Assembly: GCA_963841995.1 (NCBI GenBank) | Contig: CAWJEX010000007.1 | Location: 124,001 to 188,000 of the forward strand | Source of the DNA: DATDPM01 sp963841995 | Lineage (GTDB): Bacteria > Pseudomonadota > Alphaproteobacteria > DATDPM01 | Length of the DNA: 64,000 bases | Direction: 5' to 3' | Shown here: positions 54,322-62,928 of the stretch, piece by piece | How the letters are laid out: every line of letters begins with the position of its first letter | Position numbering within the stretch: the first letter of the stretch is position 1 | Notes under the pieces: model-generated | What the model saw: the letters and a program-made list of their open reading frames with translations, nothing else | Database searches by the model: none | What the model was told of the DNA's origin: nothing | Program-made: the position numbers and the translations under genes

Positions 54322-54742
54322 ATTCTAGAATTTCAGTCCCTTAGCAATTCGGGCGTGGGCGGGGAAGAGGCGACTGCCGCCGGATTGCCGCCTCCCTGCG
54401 TTGCTTTACGATCGCTCTTTGATAGGTCGGCTCATGCTGGCGAGGTTTTCTTTTCGGATCCGGCAGGGGCGAAGCATTCTTGCCGACCGTCGGCGCGAAG
54501 TAAGAACAAGGGAGAAACATGGTATTGCCCGAGGCGCCCCCGGTCCATCGCGCGGCGACCGACGGTCCCGGCAGACGACGACCCGGCAGCCTTTGCCTGC
54601 TGGCACAAGCTGCCGAAACGGGTCAGCGGCATACGCCCGCCAATGCCTTGAAAAGATTTGATGTTTTGGTGGCCTGCTTTTTGCTCGCCTAAACTTGGAA
54701 CCGCTGCCCCGTCATGGCAGCCGCCCATCGAAGGGTGTTGAG
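54322..54742. other. Gene-free region right of the element
   Basis: About 420 bp with no convincing gene on either strand. Overlapping Arg/Ser-rich frames look like GC-rich shadows. By logic this is the original upstream region of tRNA-Ser and should contain its former promoter on the minus strand, but I see no clear hexamer pair at the expected distance. Confidence 0.4.
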
Positions 54743-55003
54743 ATGAAGATCCATCTTTTCCCGCCCCTGCCGCCGGCGCCACCGGTTGCCCCACCGAAGG
54801 CTCCTCCGACCCGCTTTGAGATCGAGCAGGCAACCCAGGAATTGATTCAAAAGGCGCAGCAACAGCGGTCGCAACGGAACAAACTCCGGAACAATGCCAG
54901 AAACCGGCAAAACTCCGGGCCGCAAACAACCGAGTCTCCATCGAACCTCGACAACGACACCAAGCCGAATTCAAATGAGGACACGGTCGACGTCCTCGCA
55001 TGA
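54743..55003 (+). CDS. Small proline-rich, then Asn/Gln-rich protein
   Basis: An 86-residue frame: MKIHLFPPLPPAPPVAPPKA, then a helix (FEIEQATQELIQKAQQQRSQ) and an Asn/Asp-rich tail ending DTVDVLA. GGGTGTTGAG precedes the ATG. Low complexity; no family. It may be a real small protein or an accidental frame. Confidence 0.4.
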   Translation: MKIHLFPPLPPAPPVAPPKAPPTRFEIEQATQELIQKAQQQRSQRNKLRNNARNRQNSGPQTTESPSNLDNDTKPNSNEDTVDVLA

Positions 55004-55144
55004 CAATTTAGATTTCTAGATTTTTGTTCGGACTCCATATTCGTCAATAATTTCGCGTTCGATGAGCGCGCCCATGCCGCTGCGGGAATTCATTCCGCGC
55101 CGGGTTGCGCGGAACGATACGAACTGCCGCGCGGCGGGGCGCTA

Positions 55145-55969
55145 TCAGTGCTCCGGCTTGCCGTGATCGTCCGGCGCATGGCCGGGCGGTGGTCCCGATT
55201 TCGCTGCGGGCGCAGGCCGCGCGGCAGCCGGATGCGCTGCGCCCGGACCGGCGCGCCTGGCGCTCACGATGCCGCGACCAGTGAAGGTCGCGGGTTTTGG
55301 CGTTGCCGCGACCGGGGGCTGACCGCGATTGACCGAGGCCAGCGCGGGATGAAGGCCGCGGGCCGCGCTTTCGTGCCGCGATTGGAGGTCACTCGGCGGC
55401 GCATGCGGCTCGCGCGAGGCGGCGTCCTCCTCGGGAGCCGGCCGCGCGGCGGTGCCGTGCGGGCCGCCGACGAAGCTCAGGCCCGCGCCGCGATCGTTGG
55501 GTACGGTTCTGCGGTAGACGTTGGCGACGTGGACCGAGCCGAAATTGTGGATGGCGCTGTTATAAAAGAAGTGGTCGTGCTCCCAATAGCCGCCCTCATA
55601 GCCCTTGCCGAAATAGCCGAAGCCGTAATTGATGCCGCCGTAAAAGCCGACATGCGGTCCCCAATAACCGGGGTGCCAGAGATAGGCGCCGTCGACGAGC
55701 GCCCAAAAACCCGGCGTCCAGAGCAGGCCCAGCGACGGCGGCAGCACCCAGGTCCCCGGCACCCAGTAAAAGCCGCTCGGCCCCCAGGCCCAATAGCCCG
55801 GCGTGAAGATGTAGCCGTCGGCCGGCAGCGGCGGCTCGGAATAGACCGGCAAGGGCGGCGGCGCGACGTTGACCGAAATGCTGGTGGCAACCTGCGCGCG
55901 GCCAGGCGCCGGCAGCGCCAAGGCACAGCAAACTAAGAGGAACGACAGGAAGCGGCGGATAACGTGCAT
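55145..55969 (-). CDS. Exported WXXGXW-repeat (YXWV-type) protein
   Basis: A 274-residue secreted protein. The signal peptide is FLSFLLVCCALALPAPGRAQ. Several aromatic repeats follow (FTPGYWAWGPSGFYWVPGTW, LLWTPGFWALVDGAYLWHPG), then a Gly/Tyr-rich segment (GFYGGINYGFGYFGKGYEGG). The C-terminal third is Pro/Ala/His-rich. WXXGXW/YXWGxW repeat proteins are common exported proteins of Proteobacteria with no assigned function. The start at 55969 has the signal peptide directly after it. Confidence 0.85.
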   Translation of the reverse strand: MHVIRRFLSFLLVCCALALPAPGRAQVATSISVNVAPPPLPVYSEPPLPADGYIFTPGYWAWGPSGFYWVPGTWVLPPSLGLLWTPGFWALVDGAYLWHPGYWGPHVGFYGGINYGFGYFGKGYEGGYWEHDHFFYNSAIHNFGSVHVANVYRRTVPNDRGAGLSFVGGPHGTAARPAPEEDAASREPHAPPSDLQSRHESAARGLHPALASVNRGQPPVAATPKPATFTGRGIVSARRAGPGAAHPAAARPAPAAKSGPPPGHAPDDHGKPEH

Positions 55970-56147
55970 GGTCTGTCCTCGCAGTTGGCGAAAAGCGGTT
56001 CGACCGATATTCCCTAAAAGAACCCCAGTTTCGAGCGCCGGTTCCGAGCGCCAGAGTAGCCATCCGGGCTCCCTATGGCAATCTGGAGCGCGGTAATGGC
56101 CATACCAATGAAGCGGCCGGAGACTGCGGCAGGCCCGCGTTTTTGGC

Positions 56148-56556
56148 TCACTCCCTCGCAACAAGCAGCCGCGAATAGCGCTCCACCGAGCAATGGGTCG
56201 CGACCACCGCGTCGTTCGAATATCGCTGCTGCACTCCCCGAGACGCGAAATATTCGTGTTCGACCCGGTACGCTTCCTGTTCGAGCAGGCAGCGCGGCGG
56301 TCGCCGCGAATTTTCCGGCCCGCCACTGCTCCCAATGGACGATCTCGTGAACGAGCGCGGTACCACCGGGAATTGAATTGTTCCATTGGGGGTCGGAGGC
56401 CGTCACCCCGTTGGCATCGATGAGGCCGGCGATCCGCTGACCGCCGCCACAAGAGAGTTCATGATATTCGATCTGGGGAAGAATAGCCGCCGGCGCATCG
56501 TTGGTGTGGGCTTCGACGAACATGATCGCCCATGCCAAGACTTTGAGTGGAATCAT
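56148..56556 (-). pseudogene. HExxH putative metallopeptidase-like protein, one frameshift
   Basis: The first frame from 56556 gives PQIEYHELSCGGGQRIAGLI and ALVHEIVHWEQWRAGKF, with the HEIVH zinc motif. Removing one base near 56294 joins it to CLLEQEAYRVEHEYFASRGV, whose Glu residues could supply the third zinc ligand, and a stop at 56148. The corrected protein is about 135 residues with a short hydrophobic N-terminus (exported?). The domain resembles DUF6647-type proteins; activity untested. Confidence 0.65.
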
Positions 56557-56818
56557 GGCGCCCCCTTATCAACCGGCCGCACGATGACGATCGGCTATCG
56601 GTCTCTCGGGCCTTCTATTGTTGTCGTCGGACGGGCCCTAGAGCATAGAGGCGGCCGGGGGTTGCGGCCCGCCGGAATTTCAGGATCTGGGAGCCGGGGC
56701 CGCGGAGCCCGGGACGGAAAATGTCGCCCGGTCGCGGTACGTCATGGGGCGGAACGCCACCGCTACGCCTCTGTTATAGTGAGTGTTTCTTTTGGATTCT
56801 GGCCGGGAACGAATTGCC

Positions 56819-57463
56819 ATGCCATTACGACCGGCGGCTACCGCCAATCTTATTCAAAGCAAGCGGCTTCAAATCAAGCGGCTTGGGCGCGGAAGCCTGC
56901 CGCGGGATACGGCGGCGCTGGCGCGTTTCCTCATCGGCAAGACGCTGATTTACGACAGCGCCGAGGGAAGAATGAGCGGCCGCATCGTCGAAACCGAGGC
57001 CTATCCACCCGGCGATGCGAGCGGTCACGGCTTCATCGGCTTGACCCGGCGGAACCGCTCGCTCTTCCTCGATCGCGGCTTCGCTTACGTCTATCTCGGT
57101 TACGGCGTTTGGTATTTGCTCAACGTATCAAGCGAATCCCATGGCGTGGGCGCCGGCGTTCTGCTGCGCGCCGTCGAACCCCTGGAGGGGATCGAATTGA
57201 TGCAGCACCGTCGCGGCACCATGCGGCTGCGGGATTTGGCGCGCGGCCCCGGCCGTCTTGCCGCCGCGTTCGGGATCGACCGGAAATTCGACGGCACGGA
57301 TTTGTGCGGGAATGGGCCGCTTTGGCTCGGCACGGCGGTGCGCGCCGTCGGCCGCATCGGCGCCGGCCCGCGCATCGGCATCTCGCGGGAGGTCGAACGG
57401 CGCTTGCGTTTTTATGAGCGCGGGAATCCTCATGTGAGCGGACCGAGGCGGCTGAATGTCTGA
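56819..57463 (+). CDS. DNA-3-methyladenine glycosylase (AAG/MPG family)
   Basis: A 214-residue base-excision enzyme that removes alkylated purines such as 3-methyladenine and hypoxanthine. Motifs: LARFLIGKTLIYD, GRIVETEAYPPGDASGHGFI (catalytic Glu in ETEAY), FLDRGFAYVYLGYGVWYLLN, and GAGVLLRAVEPLEGIELM with ARGPGRLAAAFGI. The ATG at 56819 fits the family N-terminus; a longer frame upstream is less likely. It is divergent from the metallopeptidase-like gene. Confidence 0.93.
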   Translation: MPLRPAATANLIQSKRLQIKRLGRGSLPRDTAALARFLIGKTLIYDSAEGRMSGRIVETEAYPPGDASGHGFIGLTRRNRSLFLDRGFAYVYLGYGVWYLLNVSSESHGVGAGVLLRAVEPLEGIELMQHRRGTMRLRDLARGPGRLAAAFGIDRKFDGTDLCGNGPLWLGTAVRAVGRIGAGPRIGISREVERRLRFYERGNPHVSGPRRLNV

Positions 57464-57574
57464 ATTGCGCTGCTTGATGCCTGTCAAAATCGCGCGAGCG
57501 GCTAAAGAGACCCGCGCCCCATCTTGCGGACCATCTCATCATATTGACAGGCCGACTGCCGCGCCTGTTCGAAA

Positions 57575-60220
57575 TTGTTTAAACTCCGCGGCCTTGCGTG
57601 GCAGACAAGCGGTTCGGACCCGGTGATCACTCTTCGCAGCACCAAATATCATTATTGGCGCAATCGGTACGCCGAGCGGCCGGTCTTGGCGATGGAGATC
57701 GACCTTGGCGGCGGCAAGGCTGGCGCGCCGACGCATTGCCGCCGGCGCTCATCGAAGCGCTCGACGAGAAATTCCCGGGGCTTGGCGAGGATCTTTCGGG
57801 CCGCGATGCCGCCGGCTTGACCGCGGCGCTCGCCCTGAAGATTCAAAGCTCGAATGACCACGTGGCGCCAATTTTCGGCGTCCATTCCGACGGCACCGAT
57901 GAAACCCGCGCGACGGCGTTGTTTGCCTGCATGGATCCTCATCTTGGCAATGTTTCACGCCAGCTTGCGGTCGGACTTGCCGACATCCTCGCCGGCACAC
58001 GCCCGATTACGACGGAAAGGCCGACCGCCATATTGGCCAAGATCGAGAACCGCATGAACGCCGCCGGCCTGGATCGGTCGACGCACGCCATGGTCGCGGC
58101 GGCGATGCGCAAAGGAATCCCGTGGTTTCGCCTCGTAAACACCACGAGCAATATTCAATTGGGGCAGGGCCACAAGCAGCGGTAAATCCGTGAGACGCTC
58201 CGAAGCGGCGAATTGGGGATCGCCCCGGAGCTGGCCGCCAATAAACTTCTGACGAGCGTGATGCTTAGTGCCGTTCAACTCCCCATCGGACGGGTGGCTC
58301 TCATCACCGATGCCGATTCGGCGATGAGGAGCGCGCAGCAGATCGGCTACCCGATCGTGCTGAAGCCCGTGGCCGGGAGTAAAGGCGACAACGTCTTTGC
58401 CGGACTACGAAACGCCGAAGAACTGCAGCAAGCGCTGGCGACCGCGCCGCTTAAGCGCCGACAATTCCTGCTCCAAAGTTTCTTTCCGGGAGACGATCAT
58501 CGCCTCCCGGCGGTTTCCGGACGCCTGATCGCCGCCGCGCGCCGGCATCCCGCATCCGTGATCGGCGACGGAAGGCGCACCATTGGCCAACTTGTCGAAG
58601 AAGCGAACAAGGATCCGAGGCGAGGGCGCGGATTCGCCAAGATCATGAATCGGATCGAAATCGACGGCGAAGCTTTGCGCGTCCTGTCCCGCCAGGGCTT
58701 CGCCCTCGAAAACATACCGGCCGAGGGCGCGACCGTTCGCCTGAGAGCGACCGCCAACATCGCGACCGGCGGAACGGCCGTCGATGTTACGGAAGCGGTT
58801 CATCCCGACAATGCCGAAGCAGCGATCAAGGCGGCAAAAGCCCTCGGCCTTCAAGTCGCGGGGGTCGACCTCCTGTCGCCGGATATTTCGCGGTCCTGGC
58901 GGGAGATTCGGGGGAGGGATCTGCGAGGTGAATTCCGTCGTCGGCCTGCAGCCGCATTGGCTCGGCAACCCCAAGCACCATGTGGTCGGGCCAATTCTGG
59001 AAACGGTTTATCCGCCGGGCGAGAACGGTCGAATCCCAACAGCGATTACCGGTACGAAGGGCGAGTCGACCACCGCGTTGATGCTCTCCGGCATTCTGGA
59101 TAGCGCCGGCCATACCGTCGGTACCGCCATGACCGATGGCGTCATTGTCGGCGGCACCATGATGGGCCGCGGTGATGCGGCGGCTGTTTTCGGCCCGGAG
59201 GCCGTTCTTCGCGACCCCACGGTAACCGCCGCCGTCCTCGAGACCGCGCGGGGGGTTGATAATGCGAGGCATGTATCTCGAATCCTGCGACGTGGCCACG
59301 CTTCTGAATATCGGTCACGAGCAAATCGAGATGGATGGCATCGAGACGCTCGACGACAGGGCACGTCTCAAACGGAAGGTTTTGGAGGCGGCCAAGCGCG
59401 CCATCGTGCTGAACGCGGATGACCCGAGAAGCGCCGGCATGGCGCGAGATTTTCCTTCGGTCCGAAAGATTTTCTTTTCAGTCCGCGGCGAGATTTCCGC
59501 GGATCAGCTTTACGTTCGCGGCCAAGACACGGCGATCTTTGCGCGCGCCCACGGCGATCGAGAATTCATCGTACTCGAGCGCGACGCCGAGCCGATTCCC
59601 CTCGTCGCGGTCGACGAACTTCCGTCCTGTATGGAGGGAATCGTTCGCCACAACATGGCCAACGCGATGGCGGCGGCGGGGTTAGCGTTCGGATTCGGAC
59701 TCTCATTGGAGACGATCGCCGACGGACTACGGCGTTACGGCAATTCCGTGGAACAATCTTACGGCCGATTCAGTTTTGTCGACGGTTTTCCGATGCGGGT
59801 GCTATTTGACCGCGCCGTAGAGGCGCCGGCGTTCGAAACCGTTACCGCCGCCATTGATAAAATACCCGCGGCTGGCCGACGGATCTGCGCGTTGACGGGT
59901 ATTGGGAACCGGCCGGATAGGCGTTGGCCGGAAGCCGCGTCGGCCGTTGCCGGCCATTTCGATTTTTATGTGTGCTACGAACGGCCGGAATACTTGCGTG
60001 GAAAGCGCTCCGGAGAAATTGCCGAGGGCTTGATCCAAGCGCTGGTTGCCGCAGGGGTGCGGCCCGATTGCATCGTAGGCGCATCGACCAGCCGGGCGCG
60101 GCGCGGATCATCGCCCGAAAGGTCCAGGCCGAAGACCTCGTGGTCATTTTCGGATCGGACATCACCACGTCGGTCCGGGAGTATCCCGAGGCTTTCAAGC
60201 GGATTACCGAACTCCGATAA
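57575..60220 (+). pseudogene. Cyanophycin synthetase-like gene with five lesions
   Basis: A CphA-like sequence of about 870 codons. N-terminal YHYWRNRYAERPVLAMEIDL is followed by the ATP-grasp part (YPIVLKPVAGSKGDNVFAGL, ENIPAEGATVRLRATANI, EVNSVVGLQPHWL), then the Mur-ligase-like part (TAITGTKGESTTALMLSGIL with the P-loop GTKGEST, YLESCDVATLLNIGHEQIEM). The frame is broken at about 57715, 58183 (TAA in frame), 58900, 59247 (G-run) and 60078. Cyanophycin is an Arg/Asp nitrogen-storage polymer. The nonsense codon plus four indels favours a true pseudogene; no cyanophycinase gene is near. Confidence 0.82.
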
Positions 60221-60246
60221 AAGCCGGACAGCGAGCGTCGGCGCCT

Positions 60247-60675
60247 TTATGCGGTTCGACCCGCTGCCCGTGATGCCGCCGCATTTTCCACGCCGCCTTC
60301 AGCCAGCCAAATCAATGCCTGTTCGCAGGTGTTGAAGGTCGCGAAACCGTGCGTTTTGAAATGGACGGCGATAGCCTTGACGACCTGGTCCGTCCATTCG
60401 TCGCGCGAAACAATGGCGGTGCGTTTGCCGCTATCGTTTTTTCCGTTGGCAAATTCATACCACCGGTTCGAAATTTCTCTCACGTCGTCAATTCCGATTG
60501 AGCCTGTATACAGCGTTTGGTCGATGAGGCAATTATAGGTAAGAACTTCCGGGTGCCAGCGCCAGATTTCCGGAATCTGCGAAATCGCCATCTCTCCGGT
60601 CACGTCCCCAACGTAACGAATGGTCAGCAAACGGCGATGATGATCAATCTCCCATTTAATCTCCGACACTGGCAT
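60247..60675 (-). CDS. Small STAS/SpoIIAA-like protein
   Basis: A 142-residue soluble alpha/beta protein: IKWEIDHHRRLLTIRYVGDV, then EVLTYNCLIDQTLYTGSIGI, RTAIVSRDEWT and THGFATFNTCEQALIWLAEG. The plan matches SpoIIAA/STAS-like single-domain proteins, and the broken gene at 9700-10110 appears to be a relative. The start MPVSE at 60675 was chosen over a longer frame because the upstream part is not conserved-looking. Function unknown. Confidence 0.65.
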   Translation of the reverse strand: MPVSEIKWEIDHHRRLLTIRYVGDVTGEMAISQIPEIWRWHPEVLTYNCLIDQTLYTGSIGIDDVREISNRWYEFANGKNDSGKRTAIVSRDEWTDQVVKAIAVHFKTHGFATFNTCEQALIWLAEGGVENAAASRAAGRTA

Positions 60676-60825
60676 CCCCCGAAGCGCAGACAGAGCGGCA
60701 GATAATCTAACGGCGCCAGCGCTGGCGGACCAGCTAAGAAATCGGTTGCGTGAAATATTATAAGTTGGTTGTATTTTTAGAATTTTTCCAGTCGGAAACA
60801 ATGGCCACCATAGATCAGCGCGAAA

Positions 60826-61023
60826 TCATCCGTTGCGGTTCTCGTCAATCGGCACGCAATCGTGGCGGCCGGACAAAAAGCAATCTTGAACCTTCCGATT
60901 CGCGGCGAAGCTTTCGATCAACCAATAGGCGCCGAGAATCAACAGCAAGACGACGATCGCGGCGCCGATATTGGCCGCAACGACCGATCGGTCGTCGTCG
61001 CGGCCATTTCGGTCATCGGACAT
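60826..61023 (-). CDS. Small single-helix membrane protein
   Basis: 65 residues: a charged N-terminus MSDDRNGRDDDRSVVA, one hydrophobic helix (IGAAIVVLLLILGAYWLIES) and a C-terminus with two cysteines (DCFLSGRHDC) that would be outside the cytoplasm. No family is recognised. It is on the same strand as the secreted protein gene upstream (61067-61489). Confidence 0.55.
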   Translation of the reverse strand: MSDDRNGRDDDRSVVAANIGAAIVVLLLILGAYWLIESFAANRKVQDCFLSGRHDCVPIDENRNG

Positions 61024-61066
61024 TTTCCTGATCGCGTTCCCGGTCGCGCGCCGTGCAATTGGGTGG

Positions 61067-61489
61067 CTACATCGCACCCTTGAGAGCCGCCGCGGATTCC
61101 GCGGCGTCTTTTTTCGCCTCGGTCAGATCGTTCGAGGCGAGACCCGCCATGGCTTTCTGCAAGCCGTCGCTCAACGTCTTCTTTTTTACGGCGTCCGCGG
61201 TGTCCGGAATGGCGCCGCTACCCATGCCGTCGCAGGGATTCATTTGCTTTGCGTCGAAACCTTCGCCTTTCGGCCCGACCAGACAATTCACGGTATGATG
61301 CAGATGCGCGTGAACCGTATCGATGATCGTCGCCTGGGCGGCAAGTCCTGCATGCTGTGCCGCGGTCGCCGCTTCCTTGGCGGCGTCGGCCGCCCACGCC
61401 GGCCAGGCCGCCAGCGTTGAGGCCGCCAACGTTACGGCCGTGACAAAAACGAGACAATGCTGCATCGCAGATATGGATTTGTTCCTCAT
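61067..61489 (-). CDS. Exported alanine-rich helical protein
   Basis: A 140-residue protein with a signal peptide (LVFVTAVTLAASTLAAWPAWA). The mature part is helical and Ala/Asp-rich (AKEAATAAQHAGLAAQATII), with a VHAHLHHTVNCLVG segment containing His and Cys and a second Cys (MNPCDGMG). Two cysteines could pair. No family is recognised; a periplasmic location is inferred. Confidence 0.65.
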   Translation of the reverse strand: MRNKSISAMQHCLVFVTAVTLAASTLAAWPAWAADAAKEAATAAQHAGLAAQATIIDTVHAHLHHTVNCLVGPKGEGFDAKQMNPCDGMGSGAIPDTADAVKKKTLSDGLQKAMAGLASNDLTEAKKDAAESAAALKGAM

Positions 61490-61695
61490 GCGGGGTCTCC
61501 CTGGTTGATGGATGCATGCGCCGGCATTACCCAGGCGGCCTATAGACCGGTGCCGCCCGGCTTTTCACTCCATAGCCTTCAATTTTCGAGCCTTTATCGG
61601 CCGCCGGCGGTCCGTCCGGCCGGTTAAGCCCGTTTAACAAACCGTATACCTATTTGCTGTCTAATCGAGGGTGTTTCCAGCCATTCCTAAAGGCC

Positions 61696-62928
61696 ATGAT
61701 TCCTGCCCGTTCCGCCACACCAGGCTACGCCGAATTTGCCGGCGAGACGCCGCTGAACGACTGGACGACGCCGGCGCCGCCCCTTGGCCCGCAATCGACC
61801 TGCGCGGAAGCGTCCGGCATCTTTTCCGAAAACCCCGAACTGCCGGCGCTCGCCGTTGTCGACGGCTCCCGAATCGTCGGCCTCGTGACCCGCAGCGAGT
61901 TGTTCGCGGCGCTTTCCGACCGGTTCGCGGTCGCCGCGGCGGCGGATGAGCCGGTCGTAAAAATTATGATTCGCCAGCCTCTCATTATCGACGCGAGCTG
62001 CGATTTTGAAAAATTGATCGACAGGGTCGCATCCAGTCGCTCCAACGCCTTCGCCGCTGGATTTATCGTGACCCAAAACGGCACCTATCGCGGCATCGGG
62101 GCTGTCCGATTGCTGATGGGTGCCGCCGCCGACCGGCTCGCCCAGCGGCATACCGAAATCCAGCGCGCACAGATGGAAGCCGAGCAGTCGAGCAAGAGCA
62201 AGGCGCAATTCCTTGCCGCGGTCAGTCACGAACTGCGTACGCCCTTGAACGCCATCATTGGATTTTCGCAGATCATTGCCGAAGGCACTTTCGGTCCGAA
62301 TGACTTCGAACGCTATCGCGGCTATGCCGCGGATATTCAAAACAGCGGTGAGCATCTGCTGGAGATCATCAACGACATTCTCGATATCTCCAAAATTGAA
62401 TCGGGCAAATTGGTCTTGCACGAGGAATTCCTGGACATCGAACCTCTCGTCGATGTCACGCTGCGCTTGGTGCGCCAACACGCCTTGGAAAATCAAGTGG
62501 CGCTCGCCGTGCGGGTCGGCGGGCCACCCTTCCGCCTGCGCGGCGACAAGCGGTTGCTTCGCCAGCTCCTGCTGAACCTTGTCGCCAACGCCGTAAAATT
62601 CACGCCCCCCAACGGCAAGGTGACGGTCTCCGCCCATCGAACGCCGGATGGCGGTTTGTCCGTTGTGGTCGAAGACACCGGCATTGGCATTGCCAGCGAA
62701 GACATCCCGAAGGCGATGATGCCATTCGGGCAAGTGGATAGCCGGTTGGGGCGTAAATACGAAGGCACTGGGCTCGGCCTTCCGCTGGCCAAGGCAATGG
62801 CAGAGGCCCATGGCGGCACGCTCAAATTGGAAAGCCAGCTCGGCGTCGGAACGACGGTGACGGTGCGGCTGCCCGCCGAACGCTTGATCGAATTGCCGGA
62901 AGACGGGCTTCGGAGAGCAGCGGTATGA
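61696..62928 (+). CDS. CBS-like sensor histidine kinase
   Basis: A 410-residue soluble kinase. The N-terminal ~130 residues look like a degenerate CBS pair (PALAVVDGSRIVGLVTRSEL, GFIVTQNGTYRGIGAVRLLM). A linker helix follows, then HisKA with His178 in AAVSHELRTPLNAIIGFSQI and HATPase motifs LVANAVKF, DTGIGI and GTGLGL. The ATG at 61696 is preceded by AAAGG. Its stop overlaps the ATG of the protease gene (ATGA), so the two are translationally coupled. No membrane segment; the signal is probably cytoplasmic. Confidence 0.82.
   Translation: MIPARSATPGYAEFAGETPLNDWTTPAPPLGPQSTCAEASGIFSENPELPALAVVDGSRIVGLVTRSELFAALSDRFAVAAAADEPVVKIMIRQPLIIDASCDFEKLIDRVASSRSNAFAAGFIVTQNGTYRGIGAVRLLMGAAADRLAQRHTEIQRAQMEAEQSSKSKAQFLAAVSHELRTPLNAIIGFSQIIAEGTFGPNDFERYRGYAADIQNSGEHLLEIINDILDISKIESGKLVLHEEFLDIEPLVDVTLRLVRQHALENQVALAVRVGGPPFRLRGDKRLLRQLLLNLVANAVKFTPPNGKVTVSAHRTPDGGLSVVVEDTGIGIASEDIPKAMMPFGQVDSRLGRKYEGTGLGLPLAKAMAEAHGGTLKLESQLGVGTTVTVRLPAERLIELPEDGLRRAAV

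Noticed and set aside
54432..55001. 189-codon minus-strand frame right of the element
   Set aside because: Cys/Arg/Ser-rich shadow composition with no motif; the small plus-strand proline-rich frame is slightly more credible but also weak.
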